A DNA stretch of 64,000 nucleotides from Streptomyces drozdowiczii. Its GTDB lineage: Bacteria; Actinomycetota; Actinomycetes; Streptomycetales; Streptomycetaceae. Under the pieces are notes generated by a model. That model was given only the letters and a program-made list of their open reading frames with translations. It was not told where the DNA came from and did no database searches. Made by a program: the position numbers and the translations under genes. Below, piece by piece: positions 17,156-26,729 of the stretch. The stretch is taken from positions 6,758,001 to 6,822,000 of the forward strand of contig NZ_CP098740.1 of NCBI RefSeq assembly GCF_026167665.1, given 5' to 3'. Positions within the stretch are counted from its first letter, which is position 1, and each line of letters starts with the position of its first letter.

Positions 17156-18556
17156 ATGGCGGCTCCACCACCTCAGCCCCGCGACCGGGCGCTCCGCAGC
17201 ACAACGGGACCACGGTCCGCCGGACAGGCCCTGGTCGCGGCCCTCGTCCTGCTTCCCGCACTGACCGGATGCGGCGGAGTGACCTTCGCCGACTCCCGCT
17301 CCGACACGTTCACCACCATGGGCTTCGGTCTGGGCGACGCCCTCGCCGCGGACCGCCTCGACACCGCGCGGACCGCGCTGAAGGCGCGGGGGCTGACGGT
17401 CAAGGTCAACGAAGGCGCCTTCGACGAGCAGCAGTTCCTCTCCGCCGTCGCCGCCGGCGACCCGCCGGACGTGGTGGACATGGACCGCACCCTCATCGGC
17501 GGCTACGCGGCGCGGGGCGCGCTGCTGCCGCTCACCGACTGCCTCGCGCGCGAGCACATCGACACCGGCGACTACTACCCGAACGCGATCGCCGAAGGCT
17601 CACTCGACCGTGTCGTCTACGCCCTCCCCGACTCGTACGACAGCCGCCTGCTGCTGACGAACGACCGGGTGCTCCACCAGGCCGGGACCGAAGCCGCCCA
17701 GGTGGACACGGGGGACTGGACGGGGCTGAAGAAGCTCGCCGGCACCGTCGCCCGGCACAACGACGGGAAACTGACCCGGATCGGCTTCGACCCGAAGATC
17801 CCCGAGTTCTTCCCGCTGTGGGCGAAGGCCAACGGCGCCGACCTGATCAGCGCCGACGGCCGCACCGCCGAACTCGACGACCCCAGAGCGGTCCAGGCCC
17901 TCGCGTACGCCGTGAGCCTGATCGACGCCCAGGGCGGCTGGAGCCGCTTCAAGTCGCTGCGCGACTCCTTCGACCAGTTCGGCGCGAAGAACCAGTTCGT
18001 GAAGGACCAGGTCGGTTCGTACCCGATGGAGGACTGGTACGTGAACGTGCTCGCCGGTGCCTCGCCCGACGTCGATCTCGCGGCCGGCGTCTTCAAGGAC
18101 CGCGAGGGGAAGACCCTCAACTGGGCCTCGGGGCTCGGCTGGGCCATCCCCAAAGGGGCCAAGCACCCCGAGGCCGCCTGCACGTTCATCAAGAACATGA
18201 CGTCCACGTCGTCGTGGGTGCACGCGGCGCGGGCGAAGGCGAAGGACGTACGCAAGGCCGGGGCGCCCTACACCGGGGACGTGACCGCCAACATCGAGGC
18301 CGACCGGATCATCGAACACGACGTGTGGAAGCCCACGGGTCACGCCGCCTTCGACCAGGCGACCCGCATCGTGTTCGACCTCGCCCGCAAGGGCTTCTCC
18401 GTACCGTCCAACGCGGCGGGCACCGAGTTCAAGACGGCCTGGCAGAACGCCGTCAACCGGGTCCTGTCCGGTGAGCAGACCCCGCGGCAGGCCCTCGACC
18501 AGGCGCAGCGCGAGGCGCAGAGCGCCCTCGACCTCGCCAACGAGGGGCGGAGGTGA
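17156..18556 (+). CDS. ABC sugar-importer substrate-binding lipoprotein
   Basis: A 466-residue family 1 solute-binding protein; ATG 17156 follows GAAGGAGAG. The signal peptide (SAGQALVAALVLLPALTGC) ends in a lipobox Cys. Mature features include VNEGAFDEQQFLSAVAAGDPPDVVDMD, YALPDSYDSRLLLTNDRVLHQAG and GLGWAIPKGAKHPEAACTFI, all usual for sugar-binding subunits. It is first gene of unit C and overlaps the next permease by four bases. Its sequence is quite different from the binding protein at 5402, suggesting a different oligosaccharide. Confidence 0.9.
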   Translation: MAAPPPQPRDRALRSTTGPRSAGQALVAALVLLPALTGCGGVTFADSRSDTFTTMGFGLGDALAADRLDTARTALKARGLTVKVNEGAFDEQQFLSAVAAGDPPDVVDMDRTLIGGYAARGALLPLTDCLAREHIDTGDYYPNAIAEGSLDRVVYALPDSYDSRLLLTNDRVLHQAGTEAAQVDTGDWTGLKKLAGTVARHNDGKLTRIGFDPKIPEFFPLWAKANGADLISADGRTAELDDPRAVQALAYAVSLIDAQGGWSRFKSLRDSFDQFGAKNQFVKDQVGSYPMEDWYVNVLAGASPDVDLAAGVFKDREGKTLNWASGLGWAIPKGAKHPEAACTFIKNMTSTSSWVHAARAKAKDVRKAGAPYTGDVTANIEADRIIEHDVWKPTGHAAFDQATRIVFDLARKGFSVPSNAAGTEFKTAWQNAVNRVLSGEQTPRQALDQAQREAQSALDLANEGRR

Positions 18557-19509
18557 CCGGAGTGGCGCATCCCGTGACGACAACACCCGTACGCCACAAG
18601 CCGCGTAGCGTCTGGCGGCGTCGTGAGACCTGGGCCGCGTACGGCTTCATCTCGCCGTGGATCGTCGGCTTCCTCGGCTTCACGGCGGGGCCGATGATCG
18701 CGAGCCTCGTCCTGTCCTTCACCGACTACGACGGCATCGGCGCCTCGCACAACGTGGGACTCGCCAACTACCGGCAGCTCTTCCAGGACCCGGCCGTCAC
18801 CAAGTCCCTGCTGAACACCCTGGTGTTCGCGGCGCTCCGCGTGCCGTTGTCCATGGCGTTCGCCCTGCTCCTGGCGATGCTCCTGCTCAGGGCCGGCCGC
18901 GCCTCCGGGATCTTCCGCACGCTGTTCTACCTGCCGGTGATGACACCGTCCGTCGCCGTCGGCATCCTCTTCCTGCTGCTGTTCAACGGCAACGTCGGCC
19001 TGATCAACCACGTTCTCGGCTTCGTCGGCATCCAGGGCCCGGCCTGGACCACCGACGGCTCCTGGGTCAAGCCGGGACTCGTCCTGACCAGCCTGTGGTC
19101 GGTCGGATCCACCGTGATCATCTATCTCGCGGCGCTCAAGGGCGTCCCGAAGGACCTCTACGAGGCGGCGGAACTGGACGGCGCGGGACGGGGGAGGCGC
19201 TTCTGGCACGTCACCCTGCCGCAGATATCCGGCACCCTCTTCTTCACCCTCATCGTCAACACGATCGCCGCGCTGCAGACCTTCACCGAGGCGTACACGG
19301 CCTTCTTCGGTAGCTCCAACTCGCAGACGTACAACAACGACGCCGCCCTCTTCTACGTCGTGTACCTCTTCCAGCAGGCGTTCCAGTACATGCACATGGG
19401 GTACGCCTCGGCCCTCGCCTGGCTGCTGTTCCTCGTGATCCTCCTCATCACGATCGTGCAGGCCAAGGTCAGCAAGCGGTTCGTCTACTACGAGGGGGAC
19501 CAGCGATGA
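18553..19509 (+). CDS. ABC sugar-importer permease (MalF type)
   Basis: A 318-residue six-segment permease, GTG 18553 in a GTGA overlap with the binding-protein gene. It begins with a basic tail, then WAAYGFISPWIVGFLGFTAGPMI. The EAA motif reads LYEAAELDGAGRGRRFWHV followed by LPQISGTLFFTLIVN. A conserved FQQAFQYMHMGYASALAW segment precedes the last helix. It works with the next gene as the channel pair. Confidence 0.92.
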   Translation: MTGVAHPVTTTPVRHKPRSVWRRRETWAAYGFISPWIVGFLGFTAGPMIASLVLSFTDYDGIGASHNVGLANYRQLFQDPAVTKSLLNTLVFAALRVPLSMAFALLLAMLLLRAGRASGIFRTLFYLPVMTPSVAVGILFLLLFNGNVGLINHVLGFVGIQGPAWTTDGSWVKPGLVLTSLWSVGSTVIIYLAALKGVPKDLYEAAELDGAGRGRRFWHVTLPQISGTLFFTLIVNTIAALQTFTEAYTAFFGSSNSQTYNNDAALFYVVYLFQQAFQYMHMGYASALAWLLFLVILLITIVQAKVSKRFVYYEGDQR

Positions 19510-20426
19510 CCCAGCTGACCGCCCGGCCGGAGCCCACCGAGGCTCCCGCCTCCCCGGCGGCCGTCGTCGCGCGCACCGCGCCCCGGCGCCGGGAGACCGA
19601 ACGGCCCGCGCGCAAGGCCCTGCGGATCGCGAGCCTCCTGGTGGCGGCCGGCGTCTTCCTCTATCCGTTCCTGTGGCTGATCAGCGCCTCCCTGAAGCCC
19701 TCGACCGACGTCTTCGACAACGCGCTGATCCCGCGTGTGTGGCAGCTGGACAACTACGCCGAGATCTGGCGGGCCGTCCCCCTGCTCCAGTGGGTCGGCA
19801 ACAGCATCGCCGTCACCCTCGCGGCGGCCGTCACGGTCACCGTTTCCAGCGCCCTCGTCGCGTTCGGCTTCGCCTACTTCCGGTTTCCCGGGCGTGACGC
19901 GCTGTTCGCGCTCGTCATCGGCACGATGATGCTGCCCGCGGTGGTGACCATGGTCCCCCAGTACCTCATCTGGAACTGGCTGCACCTGGCCAGCACCCAG
20001 GTCCCGCTGTGGGCACCGAACCTGTTCGGCAGCGCCTTCTACATCTTCCTGCTGCGCCAGTTCTTCCTCGGCCTGCCCCGCGAGCTGTTCGAGGCGGCGC
20101 GCATCGACGGAGCCTCCTACTGGACGATGTTCTGGCGCATCGCGGCGCCGCTGTGCCGGCCCGCGCTCATCGTCACCTTCGTCTTCGAGGTGCAGGCTTC
20201 CTGGACGGACCTCGTCCGGCCGCTCGTCTACCTGCGCGACCCGCAGCTCTACACCGTTCCGCGCGGGCTGAAGGCCGTGCTGGACCAGTTCGGCGCGGGC
20301 GGCGAGATGCGCTGGGACATCGTCTGCGCGGCGAGCGTCGTGGTGACGGTCCCGATGATCATCGCCTTCTTCGTCTGCCAGCGGCATTTCACCGAGGGCA
20401 TCGCCACCACCGGAAGCAAGGGCTGA
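19506..20426 (+). CDS. ABC sugar-importer permease (MalG type)
   Basis: A 306-residue permease, ATG 19506 overlapping the upstream stop. It has six membrane segments, VTVTVSSALVAFGFAYFRF, and an EAA loop LFEAARIDGASYWTMFWRI followed by APLCRPALIVTFVFEVQASW. It ends TEGIATTGSKG, the common C-terminus of MalG-type permeases. The importer again lacks an ATPase gene, implying a shared one elsewhere. Confidence 0.92.
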   Translation: MTQLTARPEPTEAPASPAAVVARTAPRRRETERPARKALRIASLLVAAGVFLYPFLWLISASLKPSTDVFDNALIPRVWQLDNYAEIWRAVPLLQWVGNSIAVTLAAAVTVTVSSALVAFGFAYFRFPGRDALFALVIGTMMLPAVVTMVPQYLIWNWLHLASTQVPLWAPNLFGSAFYIFLLRQFFLGLPRELFEAARIDGASYWTMFWRIAAPLCRPALIVTFVFEVQASWTDLVRPLVYLRDPQLYTVPRGLKAVLDQFGAGGEMRWDIVCAASVVVTVPMIIAFFVCQRHFTEGIATTGSKG

Positions 20427-20433
20427 CCTGTCC

Positions 20434-21458
20434 ATGATCCTCTACGACGACCGGGCCCCGGGCGACCGCGCCGTGCTCGCCCTCGACATCGGCGGCACGA
20501 AACTCGCCGCGGGCGTGGTCTCCGGCGACGGCACCGCGCGCTCCTTCGTGACCTGCCCGACGCGGACCGAGGAGGGCCCCGAAGCGGCTCTGCAACGGCT
20601 GTTCGCACTCGGCCGGGAGGCGCTGACCGCGGCCGGGATCGCCCCGGAGCGGGCCGCCGACCGACTGGCCGGCTGCGGAGTCGGCTGCGGCGGTCCGCTC
20701 GATTCGGCGGGCGGCGTCCTCATCGCACCGCCGCACCTGCCGGGCTGGCTGGACATCCCCATCACCCGGCTCGCCCATGAGCAGTACGGACTGCTCACCG
20801 TCCTCGACAACGACGGCACCGCGGGCGCGGCGGGGGAGTGGCGCTTCGGAGCCGGCCGGGGCACCCGCCACCTCGTCTACCTCACCGTGTCGACCGGGAT
20901 CGGCGGCGGCGTCGTCCTCGACGGCCGCACCTACCGGGGCGCCACCGGAAACGGCGGCGAGCCCGGCCACGTCACCGTCCGCTCCGACGGCCGCCCCTGT
21001 CGCGGCTGCGGCCGCACCGGCTGCCTGGAGGCGTACGCCTCGGGCACGTCCATCGCCGAGCGGGCCCGTGAGGCCCTCGCCGCCGGGGACCAGCGGAGCG
21101 TTCTCGCCGCACTGCCCCACCCCGGGCCCACGGCCGCCGACGTCGCCGCCGCCGCACGCGACGGCGACCCCCTCGCCACGGCGCTGTGGGACGAGACCAC
21201 CGACCTGCTGGCCGAGGGCCTTGCCTCCATCGTCAACCTCTACGAACCCGAGCTGGTCGTCCTCGGCGGCGGCGTCACCCGCTCCGGAGAGCAACTTCTG
21301 TCCCCGGTGCGGGAGAAGACGCGCCGCCTCGCCATGAGGCCCGCGGCGAACGCCCGCATCGTGCGCGCCCGGGCCGGCGACCGGGCCGGAGTCCTCGGCG
21401 CCGCCGCCATCGCCCTCGAACGCCTCGTCGACGACCCCGCCCCCTGCCGGTCGCCTGA
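20434..21458 (+). CDS. ROK-family sugar kinase; stop codon lost to a frame break at 21440
   Basis: ATG 20434, 7 bp after the permease. It has the phosphate-binding DIGGTKLAAGVVSG, then NDGTAGAAGEW with the catalytic Asp, and the ROK zinc motif GEPGHVTV...CRGCGRTGCLEAYAS. As printed, the frame runs on to 22053 through the whole next gene, with nonsense Arg/Pro-rich sequence. Adding one C to the five-C run at 21440-21444 gives PAPLPVA and a TGA at 21456-21458, for a 341-residue kinase of normal length. It probably phosphorylates glucose, mannose or an amino sugar released by the glycosidases of this operon. Confidence 0.87.
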
Positions 21459-21490
21459 CCGCCCGGCCCCCCACCGCAATCAGGAGCCCC

Positions 21491-22126
21491 ATGTCCGCCC
21501 CAGCCCCCGGCCGCGTCCCCGCACCGCTGCAACTCGACGACCACCTCGCCGCCGCCCGCCGTCTGGAGGAGGTGCTGCCCGCCCTCCACACGGTCGGCGA
21601 CCTCCTCATCGGCGTGTTCCGGCGCGGCGGCCGCCTCTACACCTTCGGCAACGGCGGCAGCGCCGCCGACGCCCAGCACCTCGCAGGCGAGTTCATCGGC
21701 CGCTACCTGCGCGAACGCCGCGCCCTGCCCGCCGTATCCCTCGTCACCGACCCGTCCGTGGTGTCCTGCATCGGCAACGACTACGCGTACGAGGAGGTCT
21801 TCGCCCGCCAGGTCGAAGCCCTCGCCACCGCCGACGACATGGTGGTCGGCTTCACCACCTCCGGCCGCTCGGCCAACGTGATTCGCGGCCTGGAGGAAGC
21901 CCGCAAGCGGGGCGCCGTCACCGTGCTGTTCGCGGGCGGAGAGCAGGGCGGCATGCCGGCCGCCGCCCACGCCGACCATGTGCTGGTCGCCCCGGCCACC
22001 GCCACCGCCCGCATCCAGGAGATGCACCTCACGCTGCTCCACCTGCTCAGTGAGCACGTCGACGCCTGGGCCGCGGGCGTCGCACCGGCCCCCCTTACCG
22101 ACGCGCGGCAGGAGACCCCCGCATGA
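21491..22126 (+). CDS. SIS-domain isomerase, GmhA-like
   Basis: A 211-residue SIS-fold protein; ATG 21491 follows AGGAG. The signature FGNGGSAADAQHLAGEFIGRY is that of sedoheptulose-7-phosphate isomerase (GmhA) and close relatives, followed by GNDYAYEEVFARQVEALA, GFTTSGRSANVIRGLEEAR and a C-terminal helix EMHLTLLHLLSEHVD. GmhA normally serves heptose synthesis, but no heptose gene is present; in this catabolic operon it more likely interconverts an aldose/ketose phosphate made by the neighbouring kinase. It overlaps the GH38 start by four bases. Confidence 0.85.
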   Translation: MSAPAPGRVPAPLQLDDHLAAARRLEEVLPALHTVGDLLIGVFRRGGRLYTFGNGGSAADAQHLAGEFIGRYLRERRALPAVSLVTDPSVVSCIGNDYAYEEVFARQVEALATADDMVVGFTTSGRSANVIRGLEEARKRGAVTVLFAGGEQGGMPAAAHADHVLVAPATATARIQEMHLTLLHLLSEHVDAWAAGVAPAPLTDARQETPA

Positions 22127-24639
22127 GCACCCCCGACCCGACCCCGCCCGTGTCGCCCGCCTCGCGCGAGCGCACCCTCCACCTCGTCGGCAACGCCCAC
22201 ATCGACCCCGTATGGCTGTGGCGCTGGCCCGAAGGGCTCCAGGAGATCCGCGCCACGTTCCGCTCCGCGGTCGACCGCATGGAGGAGTACCCCGACTTCG
22301 TGTTCACCTGCGACTCCGTCATGTACCTGGAATGGATCGAGCGGCACGACCCGGAGCTGTTCGAGGAGATCCGCAAGCGGGTCGCCGAAGACCGCTGGCA
22401 GATAGTCGGCGGCTGGTGGATCGAGCCGGACTGCAACATCCCCTCCGGTGAGTCCTTCGTCCGCCAGGCTCTCTACGGGCAGCGCTACCTGATCGAGAAG
22501 TTCGGGAAGGCGGCCACCGTCGGCTGCAACCTCGACCCGTTCGGCCACAACGCGACCATCCCGCAACTGCTGCGCGGCGCCGGAATGGACGGCTACGTGT
22601 TCCTGCGGCCCGGGCCCCACGAGCAGGTGCTGCCCGGCCAGTTCTTCCACTGGGAGGCCCCCGACGGCTCCAGGGTCATCGCCTACCGGCTGCCCAACGA
22701 GTACTGCACCCCCGGCAAGGACATCGGCAACCACATAGACAAGTCCCTCGCGATGATGCCGCCGGACGAACCCGAGCTGATGGTGTTCTACGGCGTCGGC
22801 AACCACGGCGGCGGCCCCACCAAGGCGAACCTGGACTCCATCGCCCGCCTCGACGCACTCGGCGGCCTGCCCCGCATGGAGCAGAGCCACCCCGAGAAGT
22901 TCCTCGCCCGCGTCCGCGACCGCGACGACATCCCCGTGCACACGGGCGAGCTCCAGCACCACGGGCCGGGCTGCTACTCCGCGCACTCCGGCGTCAAGGC
23001 GTGGAACCGGCGCGCCGAGAACGACCTCCAGCGCGCCGAGAAATGGGCCGCCGTCGCCGCCGCCGTTGCCGAAGAGGCATACCCGGCGGACCAGTTGACG
23101 GAAGCGTGGAAGCTGGTCCTGTTCAACCAGTTCCACGACATCCTGGCCGGCACCTCGATCCGGTCCGCCTACGAGGACGCCCGCGACGACTACGGGCGGG
23201 CCCGCTCGATCGCCGCCGAGGTGTTCAACCGCGCCGTGCAGGCGATCGCCCGCCGCGTCGACATCCCGCTGCGCGAGGAAACAGTCCCCCTCGTCGTGTT
23301 CAACCCCCACCCGTGGACCCTGGAGTCGGACGTCGAGTTCGAGTACGCGCAGGCCGCCGCCGTGCGCCTGACCGATGACACCGGCGCCCCCGTGCCGGTC
23401 CAGCTCACCCGCTCCGAATCCACCATGCAGGGCAGCCGGGGCCGCCTCGCCTTCCGCGCCGAGGTGCCGCCGCTCGGCCTGCGCGTCTACCACCTGCTGC
23501 CCGGCGCCGACCGGGGCGGCGACAGCCCGGTGCGCGCCACCGGCACGACGCTGGAGAACGAGCACCTGCGCCTGACGGTCGACCCCGCCACGGGCTGGCT
23601 CTCCTCCCTGTACGACAAGGCCACCGGTGCCGAACTGATCCCCGAACGCCCCGGAGCACACGCCGTCGTCGTGGACGATGCCAGCGACACCTGGGGCCAC
23701 CGCGTCCGCGCCTACGACCGGGCGATCGGCTCCTTCACGCCCAGCCGCGTCCGCCTGGTCGAATCGGGCCCGGTCCGCGCCGTGCTGCGCGTCGAGTCGG
23801 CGTACGGCACGTCCACGATGTCCGAGGAGATCGTGCTGTCGGCGGGCGCCCGGCAGGTCGAGGTACGCACCGTGGTCGACTGGCACGAGCGCCTCAAGCT
23901 GCTCAAACTGCGGTTCCCGACCGCCCTCACCGACGTGACCGCCACGCACGAGATCCCGTACGGCCACCTGGAGCGCATCCCGGACGGCACCGAGGAGCCC
24001 ACCCAGGCCTGGGTCGACGTCACCGGCACCCTGCCCGGCGGCACCCGCGCCGGACTCGCCGTCCTCAACGACAGCAAGCACGGCCACGACGTACTCGGCG
24101 GCGAGATCGGCACGACCGCCCTCCGCAGCCCCGTGTACGCCTGGCACGAGCCGAGGATCCTCGACGAGGACGGCGTCTACGACTACCTGGACCAGGGACG
24201 CCAGGAGTTCCGCTACGCGCTGCTCCCGCACGGCGCCGACTGGCGCGCCGCCGACCCCGTCCGCCGCGCCGCCGAACTCAACCAGCCCCCGTTCGCCCTC
24301 CTGGAGACCTTCCACACCGGCCCGGTCCCCCAGCGCGCGAGCTGGGCCGACGACGGTGCCGGCGGTGTCGTGGTCACCGTCGTCAAGGGCGGCGAGGACG
24401 GCGACTTCGTCGTGCGCGGGTACGAGTCGCAGGGCCGCCCCGCCACGGTGCGCGTCGCCCTGCCCATGCTGGGCGAACAGCGCTGTGTGGAAGCCGAGTT
24501 CGGGCCCCATGAGATCAAGACGTTCCGGATCCCTCGCGACCCCGCGTCACCGGTCGTCGAGACCGACCTGCTCGAACGGCCCCTCGGAGCACCCGGGGGC
24601 GCCTCACTCGCGGCCCGGCCGGGCCCGATCGGCGCCTGA
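22123..24639 (+). CDS. GH38 alpha-mannosidase
   Basis: An 838-residue cytoplasmic enzyme. The N-terminal catalytic domain has VGNAHIDPVWLWRWPEG with the zinc-binding His-x-Asp, then CNLDPFGHN carrying the nucleophile Asp, and LQHHGPGCYSAHS with later zinc ligands. A helical middle domain (residues 300-370, including FNQFHDILAGTSIRSAYEDA) and a C-terminal beta-sandwich follow, as in the family. It has no signal peptide, so it acts on imported alpha-mannosides. It complements the secreted GH92 enzyme of unit A and is the strongest clue that unit C handles mannose-containing oligosaccharides. Confidence 0.93.
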   Translation: MSTPDPTPPVSPASRERTLHLVGNAHIDPVWLWRWPEGLQEIRATFRSAVDRMEEYPDFVFTCDSVMYLEWIERHDPELFEEIRKRVAEDRWQIVGGWWIEPDCNIPSGESFVRQALYGQRYLIEKFGKAATVGCNLDPFGHNATIPQLLRGAGMDGYVFLRPGPHEQVLPGQFFHWEAPDGSRVIAYRLPNEYCTPGKDIGNHIDKSLAMMPPDEPELMVFYGVGNHGGGPTKANLDSIARLDALGGLPRMEQSHPEKFLARVRDRDDIPVHTGELQHHGPGCYSAHSGVKAWNRRAENDLQRAEKWAAVAAAVAEEAYPADQLTEAWKLVLFNQFHDILAGTSIRSAYEDARDDYGRARSIAAEVFNRAVQAIARRVDIPLREETVPLVVFNPHPWTLESDVEFEYAQAAAVRLTDDTGAPVPVQLTRSESTMQGSRGRLAFRAEVPPLGLRVYHLLPGADRGGDSPVRATGTTLENEHLRLTVDPATGWLSSLYDKATGAELIPERPGAHAVVVDDASDTWGHRVRAYDRAIGSFTPSRVRLVESGPVRAVLRVESAYGTSTMSEEIVLSAGARQVEVRTVVDWHERLKLLKLRFPTALTDVTATHEIPYGHLERIPDGTEEPTQAWVDVTGTLPGGTRAGLAVLNDSKHGHDVLGGEIGTTALRSPVYAWHEPRILDEDGVYDYLDQGRQEFRYALLPHGADWRAADPVRRAAELNQPPFALLETFHTGPVPQRASWADDGAGGVVVTVVKGGEDGDFVVRGYESQGRPATVRVALPMLGEQRCVEAEFGPHEIKTFRIPRDPASPVVETDLLERPLGAPGGASLAARPGPIGA

Positions 24640-24707
24640 CAGGCACCCGACCCGACGAAGCCGAGGGCCCGGCGGGCGCTCCGTACACCTGGAAGACGGG
24701 AACACGC

Positions 24708-26729
24708 ATGACGGCGCACCGCGCTGCCGCGAGCGGGAACGGCGTGACACTTCGGACCCGGGCACAGGGCGGCCTGGCCGAACTGCCCTACGTCGTCATG
24801 CTGCTGACGGACGAGGGGCGGCTGCCGGTCCCCGCCGACGACCTGGTCCGGGACCCCTCGGGCGCCCTCCACCTGCGCGGCGAGGCCCACGGCTTCGCCG
24901 CGCGGCTGACCCTCACCCCGCGCCGGGACGAGCCGTCCTACCAGGCCACCCTCACGGTGGACCGCGTCGCCGACCGGGCCCTCGCCGCCGGACTCCGCGT
25001 CGAACTGCGGCTCGGCGCGGGCGACGATCCGGGCTGGCTTGTGCCCGGCGCCTTCTACGGCGAGAACCGGCGCGCCGACTGCACCCGCCCCTACCCCCGC
25101 TACCACCCCGACCCGGCCGAGTGCGCCGCCGACCCCACCGGCCTGACCTCGCCCGCCTGGTCGCTGCGCGCCGACCGGTGCGCCACGCCCGCCGTGTTCG
25201 CCCGCGACACCGAGGGCGGAGCCGCGCTGGCCACCGCCGAGCACGGCCCGCTCGGCGAGCAGGGCGTGGGCTTCGCCGACGACGGCGGCCGACCCGTTCT
25301 GCGTCTGCACTTCCCGTACCGCGAGGAGCCCGTCTCCTACTACGGCTCCGGCACCCCGCGCCCGGCCGACACCCCCACCCACCTCTGGCAGCCCGGCGAG
25401 CAGCGCACCCTGCGCTTCACCGTCCACCTGCACGACACCGACCCGCACGCCTACGCCCCCGTGCTGCGCACCCTGCACCGGGCGACCCCCGCCCACCCGG
25501 AGCCCGCCGCCTGGATCGGCATCGAGGAGGCCGCCCGGCTCTCCGCCGAGGGACTGCACCGCTGGCACTACCGCCCCGACCCGCCCGTCCTCCTGGAAAC
25601 CGCCGCCTTCGACCGGGAAGCCCTCGGCGAGAACGGCGACCGGCCCGCCATGCACGTCTCCTGGGTGAGCGGCACCCCGTACGCGTACGCCCTGCTGCTC
25701 CACGCCCGCCGCGTCGGCGACGAGACCATGGCCCGTGACGCGGCCGCCGTCATCGACCACATCTGCGCCCACCTCACCCCGGGCGGCACGTTCTGGGGCC
25801 AGTGGAGCGCGAGCGGCGGCTGGTCCGCCGGATGGACCGGCGACCGGTGCCGCGTGCACGCCCGCACGCTCGGCGACGCCACCCTGTTCACGCTGCGCGC
25901 CCTCGCCGCCGAGCGGGCCCACGGCGCGGAGCACCCCGCATGGGACCGGGCCGTACGCTCCAACCTGGCCGCCGCCCTCGCCGGGCAGGACCCCCTCACC
26001 GGACGCCTCGCCGCCGCCCACGACACCGAAACCGGCAAACCGCTCGACCACGAGGGCGCCGCCGGGCTCGCCTGGATCGCCGCCCTGGTGGAGGCCGCCG
26101 ACCTGTTCGGAGAGCCCGCGTACCTCGACGCGGCACGACGGGCCGGAGACGCGTTCGCCGACGACGTGCGCTCCGAGTTCCTGTGCGGCGCGCCCGAGGA
26201 CGTGTCCCTCGCCCCTACCTCCGAGGACGGCTACAACGCGGTCATCGCGTACACGCTGCTCCACGAAGCGGGCGACCGGGACGGCCGCTGGCTCGGCCTG
26301 GCCCGGCGCGCCGCCGACTGGACCCTCACCTTCCGGTACAGCTACGACGTCGCGTTCGCGGAGCACACCCTGCTGGGCCGCTACGGCTTCCGCACCCGGG
26401 GCGGCGACCAGGCGTCCCCGTCCAACCAGCACCTCCACGCCTTCGGCCTGATCTGCCTGCCCGAGTGGGTGCGGCTCGCCCGACACCTCGGCGACCCCTA
26501 CTACCTGAGTTCGGCCCGCGAGAACCTCGACTGCTTCCGGCAGTTCGTGGCCCGCGCCGACGGCGACTTCAACGCCTACCGGGGCATGGTCAGCGAACGC
26601 TTCTACCAGACCGAGTGCTTCCAGGCGAAGGGCATGCTCCTCACGCTCTCCCATGCCTGGTCCGCGGGCGTGCTCCTGTACGCCTGCGAGCGGGCCCGCG
26701 AACTCCCCGAATTCCAGGAGGACCTGTGA
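24708..26729 (+). CDS. Unassigned six-hairpin (alpha/alpha barrel) protein, probable carbohydrate enzyme
   Basis: A 673-residue protein starting at ATG 24708, 68 bp after GH38. The N-terminal 270 residues look beta-rich (GRLPVPADDLV, GAFYGENRRAD). From about residue 280 it is helical and repetitive in the way of six-hairpin glycosidases: PYAYALLLHARRVGDETMARD, EHPAWDRAVRSNLAAAL, LAWIAALVEAADLFGEPAYLDAA, LPEWVRLARHLGDPYYLSSARE. No signal peptide is present. I do not recognise a named family; glycosidase, lyase or epimerase are all possible with this fold. Its stop overlaps the GH1 start. Confidence 0.7.
   Translation: MTAHRAAASGNGVTLRTRAQGGLAELPYVVMLLTDEGRLPVPADDLVRDPSGALHLRGEAHGFAARLTLTPRRDEPSYQATLTVDRVADRALAAGLRVELRLGAGDDPGWLVPGAFYGENRRADCTRPYPRYHPDPAECAADPTGLTSPAWSLRADRCATPAVFARDTEGGAALATAEHGPLGEQGVGFADDGGRPVLRLHFPYREEPVSYYGSGTPRPADTPTHLWQPGEQRTLRFTVHLHDTDPHAYAPVLRTLHRATPAHPEPAAWIGIEEAARLSAEGLHRWHYRPDPPVLLETAAFDREALGENGDRPAMHVSWVSGTPYAYALLLHARRVGDETMARDAAAVIDHICAHLTPGGTFWGQWSASGGWSAGWTGDRCRVHARTLGDATLFTLRALAAERAHGAEHPAWDRAVRSNLAAALAGQDPLTGRLAAAHDTETGKPLDHEGAAGLAWIAALVEAADLFGEPAYLDAARRAGDAFADDVRSEFLCGAPEDVSLAPTSEDGYNAVIAYTLLHEAGDRDGRWLGLARRAADWTLTFRYSYDVAFAEHTLLGRYGFRTRGGDQASPSNQHLHAFGLICLPEWVRLARHLGDPYYLSSARENLDCFRQFVARADGDFNAYRGMVSERFYQTECFQAKGMLLTLSHAWSAGVLLYACERARELPEFQEDL

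Noticed and set aside
21459-22053. C-terminal 200-residue extension of the ROK kinase overlapping the SIS gene
   Set aside because: The extension is Arg/Pro-rich nonsense out of frame with the SIS gene; one added C at 21440-21444 creates a normal stop.
20434-22126. ADP-heptose synthesis from the GmhA-like SIS protein and kinase
   Set aside because: No HldE/GmhB-type genes are present and the operon is made of glycosidases and importers.
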